Shown here piece by piece: positions 55,297-64,000 of a stretch of 64,000 bases of DNA. A program made the position numbers and the translations under genes. Origin of the DNA: Roseburia sp. AF12-17LB. Lineage in GTDB: Bacteria > Bacillota > Clostridia > Lachnospirales > Lachnospiraceae. The notes below the pieces were generated by a model, which was given only the letters and a program-made list of their open reading frames with translations, was not told the DNA's origin and made no database searches. The DNA lies in contig NZ_QUHR01000003.1 in NCBI RefSeq assembly GCF_003479605.1, forward strand, positions 248,001 to 312,000, read 5' to 3'. How positions within the stretch are numbered: position 1 is the stretch's first letter; every line of letters begins with the position of its first letter.

Positions 55297-56868
55297 TTAT
55301 AATTCTATGCTCTTGTCAGCAACATCTGCAAATTCTTTCTGCATTTCCTCGCTTGGTGCTTTGGTGCAAAGACTCACAATTACGATACAGATTAAACTTA
55401 AGAAGAATCCTACCAGAAGGGAATAGATTCCGGTTCCGGTTCCAAGTGTTACCATGGCACCGTCTGCGTTTTTCATCAAAGGAATATAATCCCAGATGAT
55501 AACTGCCAGACCGCCGGATATAATTCCTGCAATTGCTCCCGGTTTGTTCGTACGCTTCCAGAACAGGGATAATACTACCAGTGGTCCAAATGCGGCGCCA
55601 AAGCCTGCCCATGCATTGGATACCAGTCCCATGATGGAGTTGTTCGGATTCAGTGCAATGATATAAGCAATAATCGCAACTACCACTACGGTAATACGGC
55701 TGACCATAAGAACCTTTTTATCACTTGCTTCTTTATTTACTACACCTTTGTATATATCTTCTGATACGGAAGATGCAGTTACTAAAAGCTGTGAATCTGC
55801 AGTAGACATAATTGCTGCAAGGATTCCGCACAGGAAGATTCCTGCAACAAACGGCAATGCATACTGCTTCGTAAACAAATGTGTAATCATATTAATGAAT
55901 ACATTTTCCGCAGAATCTGCCCCGGCGCTTCCAAGCACTTCCGGATACAGGTACGCCCTTCCAACCACACCGATGATGCAGGCAAAAGTTAAGGATAATG
56001 CTACCCAGACAATTGCAATACCTTTGGATTTATTTAATTCTTTCTGGCTCTTTACCGCCATAAATCTGGTCAGGATATGAGGCATTCCGCAATATCCCAA
56101 TCCCCATGCGAGCTGTGAAATAATATCGATGGCGCGATATGGCTCTCCACCATTCTGCCAGAGGCTCATATAGGAATCGCTTCCTCCTGCTACTCCGCTG
56201 GCATCTAAAAGTTCTCTTAATCCGCCATTGCCACTTACCACCGCATATGCCATCAGAGGCACTGCAAGAAGTGCAACCAGCATCAGCATTCCCTGGATAA
56301 AGTCTGTTACACATACTGCCATAAAACCTCCCATGAAGGTATACAGTAAAATAACAACTGCACCGATGGTTAAAGCTACGGTATAATCAACACCGGTTAC
56401 TGCATGGAACAATTTTCCGCCTGCTGCAAATGCAGATGCAGTATATACCAGGAAGAATACGACTATTACTATAGAAGAAATACACAACAACACATTCTTC
56501 TTATCATGGAAACGATTCTGGAAATACTCCGGTAAAGTCAGGGAGTTATTGGCACGGATGGTATATCTGCGCAGTCTTCCGGAAATAAATATCCAGTTGC
56601 AGACCGTTCCAATAAACAGTCCAATAGCAATCCATGCCTGACCGGTTCCAAATGCATATACCGCACCCGGAAGTCCCATCAGAAGCCATCCGCTCATATC
56701 AGATGCCTGTGCACTTAATGCTGCCACCCAGCCGCTTAAGCCTCTTCCTCCAAGAAAATAATCTTCTGAATTCTTTGTACTTTTCATATATTTCGCACCT
56801 ATGGCAATCATCACACCCATATATACCACAAATGCTGCAAGAATCCACAGCACGTTACTGTTAAACAT
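55297..56868 (-). CDS. putP: Sodium/proline symporter PutP
   Basis: 523 residues, about 13 membrane segments, SSS family. Characteristic YFLGGRGLSGWVAALSAQAS (Na+ site region), WLLMGLPGAVYAFGTGQAW, YIALNPN-type segment AYIIALNPNNSIMG and GILAAIMSTADSQLLV. Imports proline with Na+. Single gene with own promoter and terminator. Confidence 0.92.
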   Translation of the reverse strand: MFNSNVLWILAAFVVYMGVMIAIGAKYMKSTKNSEDYFLGGRGLSGWVAALSAQASDMSGWLLMGLPGAVYAFGTGQAWIAIGLFIGTVCNWIFISGRLRRYTIRANNSLTLPEYFQNRFHDKKNVLLCISSIVIVVFFLVYTASAFAAGGKLFHAVTGVDYTVALTIGAVVILLYTFMGGFMAVCVTDFIQGMLMLVALLAVPLMAYAVVSGNGGLRELLDASGVAGGSDSYMSLWQNGGEPYRAIDIISQLAWGLGYCGMPHILTRFMAVKSQKELNKSKGIAIVWVALSLTFACIIGVVGRAYLYPEVLGSAGADSAENVFINMITHLFTKQYALPFVAGIFLCGILAAIMSTADSQLLVTASSVSEDIYKGVVNKEASDKKVLMVSRITVVVVAIIAYIIALNPNNSIMGLVSNAWAGFGAAFGPLVVLSLFWKRTNKPGAIAGIISGGLAVIIWDYIPLMKNADGAMVTLGTGTGIYSLLVGFFLSLICIVIVSLCTKAPSEEMQKEFADVADKSIEL

Positions 56869-56900
56869 AAAATGTCCTCCTCTTAAATTACTTAATATTT

Positions 56901-56929
56901 AGAATAGCAATTGTTTGTTTTGTTGTAAA
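56901..56929 (-). promoter_or_regulatory. Promoter of putP
   Basis: TTTACA (56924-56929) and TATTCT (56901-56906), 17-base spacing, 32 bases before the start codon. Confidence 0.6.
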
Positions 56930-57027
56930 GTCTTATTTTATTTTGCCGATATTATTTATATAGTAGATTCTCATAAACGGCATATGTGAAAATGGATTTT
57001 CACAGAACTTTTCAAGGAGGAAAAGAT

Positions 57028-57846
57028 ATGAATCTCAAACTCGAAAATTCACTTGTGGTTCTTTCCCAACGGAAAAAGGAACAGGGGCTCCCGCAGCGGC
57101 CTACCAAAAAAGAACGGAACCAGGAGCTGACCCGGGAGGAACGCCTGTTACAGCATTATCAGGAACAGATTTCCCAGATGCACGAAAGTAATTTCCAGCA
57201 GGAGCTTCAGGCAAAATTAGATTCCGGTCAGGAATTAACTCCGGAGGAAGAACAGTATTTAGAAAAAGTCAATCCGGATGCTTTAAAGGAACATGAAAAG
57301 CTAAAGGAAGAAGTGGCAGCTTACCGCAAACAGCTTCAAAACTGCCGTACCAAAAAGGACGTTGAAAAGCTAAAACTCTATAAAATGGGGCAGTTTATGT
57401 CTGAAGTTAAGACAGTTTCCAATGACCCCCACATTCCAAAAGCCAAGAAAAAGGCTATGTTAGAGCAGATTTTAAAGCGTACCTATGCCATTGAAAAAGA
57501 ACACAATGATTATACCAAGACGCCGGAATATCAGACAAAACCGGACAAAGAGCCTTACGAAGATGTAAGTCCAGCCGATAAGGATAAAAGTTCTGCCGAT
57601 TCAACCGATGCAACGACATCCGATTCTACCGATAATGCAGAAATCTCTTCCGGTTCAGATTCTACCGAAGAGTCTGTTGGTGCAGCGGATAATGGCTCAG
57701 ATAAGCACACTGCCGATTTGGTCAAAGCAGAGCATGACGATAAGTCTGGTGAAGAACCTGTCACTGCTCAGTCTGTACGACGCGAAATTAGTATCCATCT
57801 TTCCGGACTCCGTAAAAAAGCAGCTCATATTGATGCCAGCGTGTAA
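57028..57846 (+). CDS. Highly charged hypothetical protein
   Basis: 272 residues from the ATG at 57028, eight bases after AAGGAGG. Residues 1-160 are charged helices, probably coiled coil (LLQHYQEQISQMHESNF, EEEQYLEKVNPDALKEHEKL). Residues 165-240 are a disordered Ser/Asp/Thr-rich acidic stretch, followed by a short basic C-terminal helix. No signal peptide or membrane segment; no family recognised. Single-gene unit. Confidence 0.65.
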   Translation: MNLKLENSLVVLSQRKKEQGLPQRPTKKERNQELTREERLLQHYQEQISQMHESNFQQELQAKLDSGQELTPEEEQYLEKVNPDALKEHEKLKEEVAAYRKQLQNCRTKKDVEKLKLYKMGQFMSEVKTVSNDPHIPKAKKKAMLEQILKRTYAIEKEHNDYTKTPEYQTKPDKEPYEDVSPADKDKSSADSTDATTSDSTDNAEISSGSDSTEESVGAADNGSDKHTADLVKAEHDDKSGEEPVTAQSVRREISIHLSGLRKKAAHIDASV

Positions 57847-58039
57847 GGCAGATGGGGATTTCTTCTTATTTTATTGTTTACAGATATCAGGAAAACAGAT
57901 AGAATGATATGATATAGGTGATTCGATGATATTTTTAAGGTTTTTGAGAGAAAGATGATTTCATTCTGTCAACGACCTGAATACAATACATCTGCATTAC
58001 CTTATATAATATAATGAATACAAAAGGGGGAGACATTTT

Positions 58040-58735
58040 ATGCAATGTCAATCATGCGGAACACAATATCCAGATAACTTTAGAACCTGCCCGAACTGCG
58101 GTGCACCGGCTCCAATGCCAAACCAGCGTCCATACAACGGACAGCCAAATCCTTATAATGGACAGCCCCAATTTAATAACGCTCAGCAGAACCCTTATAA
58201 TGGACAGCCTCAGTTTAACAATGCTCAGCAGAACCCTTATAATGGACAGCCTCAGTTTAACAATGCTCAGCAGAACCCTTATAATGGACAGCCTCAGTTT
58301 AACAATGCTCAGCAATATCCTTATGGCAATCCATACGCTGCACCGAATCAGGTTCCACCGGGAATGAGTAAACACGATTTCTATCATTCTCCACTCTGCA
58401 AGAAATACAGAGGAAATATTATTGCTTCTTCTGTTATCATTTATATATGTGTAGGAATTAATCTGCTTCTTATTGCTTTTTTACATAATTATACCTCACT
58501 GATTGATGCTGCAATTATGCTCGGACTCGGACTTGCTATTCATCTTGCGCAGAGCCGTGTATGCTCCATTTTACTTTGTGTCTATGGCGTCATTAATACC
58601 ATTTTCGTATTCCTTTCGTCGGGAGAGTTTGGCGGATGGCTGATTCTTGTGGCAGCAATTTATGCTATTGTGGCAACTTTCCAGTATCAGGGTGCTTGGA
58701 ATAAATATAACAGGAATGGTCAGATTCCTTATTAA
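58040..58735 (+). CDS. Zinc-ribbon membrane protein with 14-residue tandem repeats
   Basis: 231 residues after GGGGGAGA. N-terminal zinc ribbon MQCQSCGTQYPDNFRTCPNCG, then a Pro/Gln/Asn linker with four copies of NPYNGQPQFNNAQQ (about residues 37-92), and a C-terminal part with three or four membrane segments (about 125-220). Architecture common among Firmicute membrane proteins of unknown role. Confidence 0.8.
   Translation: MQCQSCGTQYPDNFRTCPNCGAPAPMPNQRPYNGQPNPYNGQPQFNNAQQNPYNGQPQFNNAQQNPYNGQPQFNNAQQNPYNGQPQFNNAQQYPYGNPYAAPNQVPPGMSKHDFYHSPLCKKYRGNIIASSVIIYICVGINLLLIAFLHNYTSLIDAAIMLGLGLAIHLAQSRVCSILLCVYGVINTIFVFLSSGEFGGWLILVAAIYAIVATFQYQGAWNKYNRNGQIPY
58148..58315 (+). repeat. Four 42-bp tandem repeats inside the coding region
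   Basis: Copies at 58148-58189, 58190-58231, 58232-58273 and 58274-58315. Copies 2 and 3 are identical, copy 4 differs at its last base and copy 1 at several. In-frame unit of 14 codons, so copy number can vary without a frameshift. Confidence 0.9.
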
Positions 58736-58809
58736 AATATATCAATATAAGTGATTAAATTTAATCATACACAAATGTACTTTTTTGTGTTAGTATTACC
58801 AAAGACATT

Positions 58810-59080
58810 TGAAAAAGGCTATGAAAAGGAATAGTAACTGTCAGGAATTCTCTCAGAAAGCCGCCGGTTGATGCAAGACGGCAGAAGGAATACAGTGAAC
58901 TCGCCTTGAAGCTGCCGGCTGAACCCTATAGTAGGTCGCGACGGACTCCCACCGTTACCCGGGAATAGCATGATAGTGCTAATGAGTGCATGTAACAACA
59001 TGAAACAGAGTGGTACCGCGAAGGTTTTCTTTCGTCTCTATGATTCATCTTCGAATGATAGAGACGGAAGATTTTTTTTA
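58810..59080 (+). promoter_or_regulatory. T-box leader, leucine-specific by specifier codon
   Basis: T-box sequence AGAGTGGTACCGCG at 59007-59020. In stem I the specifier is read as CTC (58900-58902, GAACTCGCC context), i.e. leucine. The leader ends in a strong terminator hairpin (59033-59066) with T8 after it. Uncharged tRNA-Leu would favour the antiterminator and switch on the downstream 2-isopropylmalate synthase gene. Confidence 0.9.
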
Positions 59081-59128
59081 CGCAGGTTACGCTGCAACAT
59101 AATCAGAATATTTTTTTGGAGGTTCAAT

Positions 59129-61123
59129 ATGAAAGGATACGAAAAATATCAGCGTGCATATTTTATGCCGCCTGAATGTACTTATGACTGGGTAAAGAAG
59201 GATTATATCGACAAGCCGCCTATCTGGTGCTCCGTTGATTTACGTGATGGCAACCAGGCTCTGATTGAGCCGATGAGCTTAGAGGAAAAGCTGCAGTTCT
59301 TTGAAATGCTGGTTAAAATCGGTTTCAAAGAAATTGAAGTTGGTTTCCCTGCTGCTTCCGAGACAGAATACAACTTTATGCGCGCCTTAATCGACCGCAA
59401 TATGATTCCGGACGATGTTACCGTCCAGGTTCTGACCCAGGCAAGAGAGCATATCATCAAGAAAACCTTTGAAGCGGTAAAAGGTGCTCCGCACGCAGTC
59501 ATTCATCTTTACAATTCTACCTCTGTTGCACAGCGTGAGCAGGTATTTAAAAAGAGCAAAGAGGAAGTAAAACAGATCGCCATTGACGGGGCAAAGCTTT
59601 TGAATAAACTGGCTTCTGAGACCGAAGGTAACTTCTCCTTCGAATACAGCCCGGAAAGTTTCCCGGGAACTGAAGTGGACTATGCCGTGGAAGTCTGCAA
59701 CGCAGTACTTGATGTATGGCAGCCAAAGGCTTCTAATAAAGCAATCATTAATATTCCAACCACTGTTGAAAATGCAATGCCGCATGTATTTGCCACTCAG
59801 GTAGAATACATTCACAAGCATTTGAAATATCGTGATGCCGTAACACTTTCCCTGCATCCACACAACGACCGTGGCTGCGGTGTCTGTGACGCAGAGCTTG
59901 GCATTCTTGCCGGAGCCGACCGTATCGAAGGAACTCTTTTCGGTAATGGTGAGCGTACCGGTAATGTAGATATCATCACACTTGCCATGAACATGTTCTC
60001 ACACGGCGTTGATCCGAAGCTTAACTTCTCCAACCTGCCTGCAATCCGTGAGAAATATGAAAATTTTACCAGAATGCACGTTTACGAACGTCAGCCATAT
60101 GCCGGTGATCTGGTATTTACCGCTTTCTCCGGTTCCCATCAGGATGCCATTGCCAAAGGTATGGCATGGCGTGAAGAGAAAAAGCTCAACGAGTGGTCTG
60201 TCCCTTATCTTCCGGTTGACCCAATGGATGTGGGCAGAACTTACGATTCTGACGTTATCCGTATCAACAGCCAGTCCGGTAAAGGTGGCGTAAACTACAT
60301 TTTGAAACAGAACTTTGGCATTTCTCTGCCAGAGAAAATGCGTGAGGAAGTCGGCTATCTGGTAAAACATGTTTCCGATGAAGAGCACAAAGAGCTGTCT
60401 CCACAGTGGGTATATGAAATCTTTGAAGATAAGTATGTAAAACGCCAGCCTTACTTCCAGATTGAAGAATGTCACTTCAAACAGGTGGATGGTATTATGG
60501 CAGAAGCTACGATTGTTCATGGTGGGCAGAACCGCCTGGTAAGTGCCAACGGAAATGGCCGTCTGGATGCTGTCAGCAACATTATCAAACAGTACTTCGG
60601 CATCAGCTATGAGCTGTCCATATACGAAGAACACGCTTTGAGCCATGGTTCTTCTTCCAAGGCTATGTCCTATGTAGGAATCACCTGCTATGGTCAGATG
60701 TACTGGGGTGTTGGTATCGACGACGATATCATCAAATCCTCTATCAGCGCACTGGTTGTTGCAGTAAATCAGGTTCCTTCCATAAAATCCAGTGTTGAGA
60801 TTCAGGATAAGCGCTTAATGGAAATGAAGAATTACATTCAGACAAACTACCAGACCGTTACCTTAGAGGATATGGCAAAACAGTTCCACCTCTCTGAGCC
60901 GTACATTTCCAAATATATTAAGGAAAAATCCGGTCAGACATTCGTTGAACTGGTTCAGGGTGTCCGCATGAAAAAAGCAAGAACTCTTTTAAAGAACGGA
61001 AATATGACTGTTGAAAACATTGCATACTCCGTGGGTTATCAGAATGTAGAACATTTCAACCGCCTCTTTAAAAAGAAATACGAGATGACACCGGTACAGT
61101 ACCGCAATTCCTGTAGTAAATAA
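59129..61123 (+). CDS. leuA: 2-isopropylmalate synthase fused to AraC-type HTH domain
   Basis: 664 residues from the ATG at 59129 ([20 protein letters not shown]) after TTGGAGG; an earlier in-frame start would lie inside the T-box terminator. Catalytic TIM barrel with [30 protein letters not shown], metal-binding [12 protein letters not shown] and [11 protein letters not shown], then the regulatory domain to about 555. The last 100 residues are a complete AraC HTH pair ([20 protein letters not shown] and [20 protein letters not shown]). It makes isopropylmalate from acetyl-CoA and 2-ketoisovalerate in leucine synthesis. The DNA-binding fusion is unusual. A terminator follows. Confidence 0.92.
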   Translation: MKGYEKYQRAYFMPPECTYDWVKKDYIDKPPIWCSVDLRDGNQALIEPMSLEEKLQFFEMLVKIGFKEIEVGFPAASETEYNFMRALIDRNMIPDDVTVQVLTQAREHIIKKTFEAVKGAPHAVIHLYNSTSVAQREQVFKKSKEEVKQIAIDGAKLLNKLASETEGNFSFEYSPESFPGTEVDYAVEVCNAVLDVWQPKASNKAIINIPTTVENAMPHVFATQVEYIHKHLKYRDAVTLSLHPHNDRGCGVCDAELGILAGADRIEGTLFGNGERTGNVDIITLAMNMFSHGVDPKLNFSNLPAIREKYENFTRMHVYERQPYAGDLVFTAFSGSHQDAIAKGMAWREEKKLNEWSVPYLPVDPMDVGRTYDSDVIRINSQSGKGGVNYILKQNFGISLPEKMREEVGYLVKHVSDEEHKELSPQWVYEIFEDKYVKRQPYFQIEECHFKQVDGIMAEATIVHGGQNRLVSANGNGRLDAVSNIIKQYFGISYELSIYEEHALSHGSSSKAMSYVGITCYGQMYWGVGIDDDIIKSSISALVVAVNQVPSIKSSVEIQDKRLMEMKNYIQTNYQTVTLEDMAKQFHLSEPYISKYIKEKSGQTFVELVQGVRMKKARTLLKNGNMTVENIAYSVGYQNVEHFNRLFKKKYEMTPVQYRNSCSK

Positions 61124-61155
61124 ATCCTGATTTAAGAATTTAATTCAAATTTAAA

Positions 61156-61202
61156 AAACGCTTAGGCTTTGTACTGTAAAAGTACTCGGACTAAGCGTTT
61201 TT
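61156..61202 (+). terminator. Terminator of leuA
   Basis: Ten-base stem aaacgcttag / ctaagcgttt with inner agtac/gtact and T-run, 33 bases after the stop. Confidence 0.85.
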
Positions 61203-61301
61203 CCGTAGTTTCTATCTTCCCGGAAAACTGTTATTTCCAACCGGCCATCAGGTCTGATTAACTGCCGTATCTGATTGCTGCGATATCAGTCAGCTGCGAT
61301 A

Positions 61302-62306
61302 TCAGGTCGACTGCCTTACAATCAATGTCGGGATTGTAATATAAGACTGGGCATACAGATTCGGTTTTCTGATTTTCTGGAGGATGTATTTTCCCGCCTG
61401 TATTCCCATGTCATACATATCAATATTTACTACGGTCAGCTGCGGCTTCAATATCTGTGAAAATGGATAATCATCAAAAGTAATGACCCTGATATCCGAA
61501 GGTATCTCTATTCCGGCATGATGTAATGCATTGACGCAGCCATAGGCAATGTAATTGTTGGCACAGATAATGCCATCCGGTCTTACTTTATTGGAAAGAA
61601 TCTCTTTGGTCATCTCATATCCACTGTCACATTGGGATTCCCCTCGCTGCACATAATCTTTCGGCACCAGCACATCATGCTCATTCAGAACCGACAACAC
61701 GCCGTCCAGACGGTGCATGGAAATCTTATCCTCTTCCGTTCCGCCAATAAATGCAAGGGACTGACAGCCCTGCTCCAGCAGATGTTTCGCTGCCAGCTCA
61801 CCCGCCAGGCGGTTATCAATATCAATCCAGCAGAAATGGCTGGTAAAGTTAGGATTGCCAATCACCAGATGAGGAATGGATTCCTGAAAAATCATTTCAT
61901 CCAGTTCTTTAGAAATAACAGCCGCATGAATGATATAGCCGTCTGCCGCCTTCTCTTCTGCTGCTTTGTGGATATAATCCCTCGCTTCTACAGATGACAT
62001 ATTCTTTATCACCAGGCTATAGCCTTTTTCCGTTAAGACATGCTCCATCCCACACACCATTTCAAACATATGCGGGTTGGCAAATCCTGCATTCTTCCCC
62101 AGCGAGGTCACAAAGACAATGGTCTTTGTAGACTGTGTGACAAAATTTCTCGCCCGGAGATTCGGATGGTAATCCAGTTCCTGCATAACCTTTTTCACCC
62201 GGTCTATGGTCTCCTGAGAAATGGAATAAGAGCCATTCATAACCTTTGAGACCGTTGCCGTAGACACTCCTGCCTGCTTTGCCACATCCTTAATCGTAAC
62301 CGCCAT
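61302..62306 (-). CDS. LacI-family transcriptional regulator
   Basis: 334 residues from the ATG at 62306 (MAVTIKDVAKQAGVSTATVS), supported by AAAGGACAG; a TTG seven codons upstream lacks a site. LacI HTH 1-25, hinge DYHPNLRARNFVTQST, then a periplasmic-binding-protein-like sugar-sensing domain (DGIICANNYIAYGCVNAL, ITFDDYPFSQILKPQLTVV). It follows a GH13 gene by 87 bases on the same strand and probably controls it. Confidence 0.9.
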   Translation of the reverse strand: MAVTIKDVAKQAGVSTATVSKVMNGSYSISQETIDRVKKVMQELDYHPNLRARNFVTQSTKTIVFVTSLGKNAGFANPHMFEMVCGMEHVLTEKGYSLVIKNMSSVEARDYIHKAAEEKAADGYIIHAAVISKELDEMIFQESIPHLVIGNPNFTSHFCWIDIDNRLAGELAAKHLLEQGCQSLAFIGGTEEDKISMHRLDGVLSVLNEHDVLVPKDYVQRGESQCDSGYEMTKEILSNKVRPDGIICANNYIAYGCVNALHHAGIEIPSDIRVITFDDYPFSQILKPQLTVVNIDMYDMGIQAGKYILQKIRKPNLYAQSYITIPTLIVRQST

Positions 62307-62393
62307 TTTCTGTCCTTTCTGCGCCAAAATAATTTTCCGCCATCATATCTGCATGCTATTGCCCGATATCCTGTTACCATGCAATGCGTGCTA

Positions 62394-64000
62394 TCACTCT
62401 TCCACTCTGCCTTTCATTATTACATAACCGTAGCCGTCTAATTTGCTTCCCAGCAGTCCATGCACCAACAGAATCTCACTCTGTCCACTGCCCGACTCTG
62501 CCAGAAATGCCGCAACGTCCATCGGTTCTTCATTCCTGTTTATCATAACACGAATCCGTTCTGTGTCACTATATCTTTCATAAATATAGAACCCGCCTTT
62601 TTTCTGGGTATAAACCGTGCGGAAATCACCTCTTCGCAGCAGTTCTTCATGCAGGCGCAACCGAATCAGGCTTTGCATAAAGTCAAAAAGAGTATCGCCC
62701 GAATTCTGTTCACCAGATTTTTCCCGGAGTCCCTTTTCTTCCATTGTTTTTGCTTTGCATGCCTTTTTCCATGGCATTGCCTGCCGGTAGTCCGCCTCTT
62801 CAATTCCGGTTATGCCAAGCTCATCACCATAGAAAACGGACGGCATGCCCGGAAATGTCATCTGGAAAATCAGTGCCAGCCGGTACTGCCATTCATGTTC
62901 ATTACAAAGGGAATAGAACCGGCTCACATCATGGCTGTCTAAGAGATTTAACTGTGCAAATACCGTCTGTTCCCGGTAACGCATCCGCATATTTGTAACC
63001 CGGCTGTCAAATGCTGCGCTGCTGATGCTCTCTTCTCCAAAGAAGCGTTTACAGTGTTTCCGGAAATCATAATTCATCGTTGAATCAAATATGGTTCCAT
63101 CCAGCCAGTGATTGGCAGTCTCCCAGACTTCACCGATTAAGATTGCCTCCGGGTTGACTTCTTTTACTTCCCGGTAGAATCTGCGCCACAGGGCATCATT
63201 AATCTCACTTGCCACATCTAACCGCCAGCCATCTGTGTGAAATTCTTCCACCCAGTATCGCCCTACTTTGCAGATAAAATCTGCCACTTCCGGGTTTGCC
63301 GTATCAAGCTTTGGCATCATCCGCTCGTAACCGAAGCATTCGTAATTCGGATACTCCTCCGGGTCTTTGGGGCGGATAACCGGGAATTGCAATCCATAGA
63401 ACCAGCCCTTTTTATCGGATGCTTCGCCTTTCTGCACCACATCCTCAAAAGCCGGAAAATGCCAGCCGCAATGGTTAAATACGCCATCAATAATCACCCG
63501 GATTCCGTTGGCATGGAAGGTGTCCACCAGCTCTTTAAAATCATCATTTGTTCCAAAGCATGGGTCAATGTGAAAATAATCCAGCAAATCATATTTATGA
63601 TATTCGCCTGCTGCAAATATCGGATTAATGTAGATGGCATTGACGCCAAGGTTTTTCAGGTAATCCACATTTTCGGTAATGCCCTTAAGACAGCCTCCCA
63701 GCTTTCCCCTTACCACATTTCCTTCAAAGGTGGCTTCTGTTGGCCTGCCGCTGATATACGTTTTTCCTGTAGCAAAGCTGTCCGGAAAAATGTTGTAAAT
63801 AACGGCATCCTTCGCCCACTCCGGTGGTCTTACGATGTCTGCTCTGTGATTAAAGGGAAGCTGGTAATATTCGGAGCGGTCATCCACCAGTTTTGCACTG
63901 AAGCAGTCTCCGTAATAATAAATTTCTTCCGTCCCACTTTCCAGCCTGAAATAATAGCACAGCCGCTTATAGGGGCGCACCAGCTTCACCTCATAATAGT
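62394..64000 (-). CDS. GH13 alpha-glycosidase (neopullulanase/cyclomaltodextrinase type), 5' end outside window
   Basis: At least 535 residues; the frame is open at the window edge, so the GTG at 63989 is probably internal. An N-terminal CBM34-like end (PYKRLCYYFRLESG) is followed by the GH13 barrel: WAKDAVIYNIFPDSF, VIIDGVFNHCGWHFPAF, nucleophile Asp in DGWRLDVASEIND, acid Glu in AILIGEVWE and the third acid in LNLLDSHDVSRF. Hydrolyses alpha-1,4 (and possibly 1,6) glucan oligosaccharides; no signal peptide can be judged. Linked LacI regulator downstream. Confidence 0.88.
   Translation of the reverse strand, partial: YYEVKLVRPYKRLCYYFRLESGTEEIYYYGDCFSAKLVDDRSEYYQLPFNHRADIVRPPEWAKDAVIYNIFPDSFATGKTYISGRPTEATFEGNVVRGKLGGCLKGITENVDYLKNLGVNAIYINPIFAAGEYHKYDLLDYFHIDPCFGTNDDFKELVDTFHANGIRVIIDGVFNHCGWHFPAFEDVVQKGEASDKKGWFYGLQFPVIRPKDPEEYPNYECFGYERMMPKLDTANPEVADFICKVGRYWVEEFHTDGWRLDVASEINDALWRRFYREVKEVNPEAILIGEVWETANHWLDGTIFDSTMNYDFRKHCKRFFGEESISSAAFDSRVTNMRMRYREQTVFAQLNLLDSHDVSRFYSLCNEHEWQYRLALIFQMTFPGMPSVFYGDELGITGIEEADYRQAMPWKKACKAKTMEEKGLREKSGEQNSGDTLFDFMQSLIRLRLHEELLRRGDFRTVYTQKKGGFYIYERYSDTERIRVMINRNEEPMDVAAFLAESGSGQSEILLVHGLLGSKLDGYGYVIMKGRVEE

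Noticed and set aside
58148-58315. Regular 42-bp repeats considered as a CRISPR array
   Set aside because: No spacers: units are directly contiguous, in frame and encode a repeated peptide.
58970-59128. Earlier start for the leuA reading frame
   Set aside because: These codons overlap the T-box antiterminator and terminator; the ATG at 59129 has its own TTGGAGG.

Overview
The window looks like a chromosome segment from a low-GC Gram-positive gut anaerobe, most likely a Lachnospiraceae (Clostridia) species. Evidence: the complete S10-spc-alpha ribosomal operon with a Firmicute-style map / KOW-protein / infA block, a zinc-type S14, strong AGGAGG ribosome binding sites, a T-box leader, MutS2, YhaM and an RlmD with the C-terminal extension I associate with this family. 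The species cannot be named from sequence alone.

Layout. (1) 1-25,000 is an AT-rich accessory island with every gene on the minus strand. It opens with regulator remnants (a partial zinc-ribbon/XRE protein, a LexA-like protein that has lost its peptidase half) and two HEPN-like candidates. A tightly packed eight-gene defence operon follows (15,436 down to 3,637): excisionase-type HTH, C5-cytosine methyltransferase, McrB-like AAA+ GTPase, DUF2357 nuclease, Vsr, then a three-gene ABC-3C-type conflict module (Cap4-like nuclease, middle component, SMC/Rad50-like ATPase). Upstream of it lies a decayed conjugative element (relaxase, MobC, TopB/DUF4316 chimera, truncated resolvase, replication-initiator tail). 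A Septu-like PtuA/PtuB pair sits inside this wreck, and ptuA is split by a frameshift in a T7 run. Next to the core chromosome is an unusual pair, a SHMT-like PLP enzyme and a membrane-anchored phosphoribosyltransferase. (2) 25,000-38,230 is core: rlmD, yhaM and an HtrA-like protein that has lost its catalytic triad (minus strand); mutS2 and a two-component system (plus strand); an AIM24 protein; a 33-codon secreted peptide gene plus a cell-wall protein; and a membrane-bound LuxR regulator. (3) 38,230-55,140 is the ribosomal protein operon (minus strand), from a strong promoter at about 55,115-55,143 to a terminator at 38,231-38,267, with an internal promoter before rpmJ. (4) 55,237-64,000 holds putP, a charged hypothetical protein, a zinc-ribbon membrane protein with a 14-residue tandem repeat, a leucine T-box controlling a LeuA-AraC fusion, a LacI regulator and the start-truncated end of a GH13 glycosidase.

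How the parts work together. The eight-gene operon reads as restriction-modification (methylate, restrict unmethylated or differently modified DNA, repair deaminated 5mC with Vsr) joined to an ABC-3C effector that could be an abortive back-up. Septu and the SHMT/PRTase pair are further defence or defence-adjacent modules. The best candidates for something undescribed are the SHMT-like/PRTase pair, the composite eight-gene operon, and the 33-residue peptide / surface protein / membrane LuxR circuit, in which the same 18-bp box touches the -35 element of both promoters.

Caution: both unexpected frameshifts (ptuA and the relaxase) fall in runs of seven T, so sequencing error is possible at those two sites.
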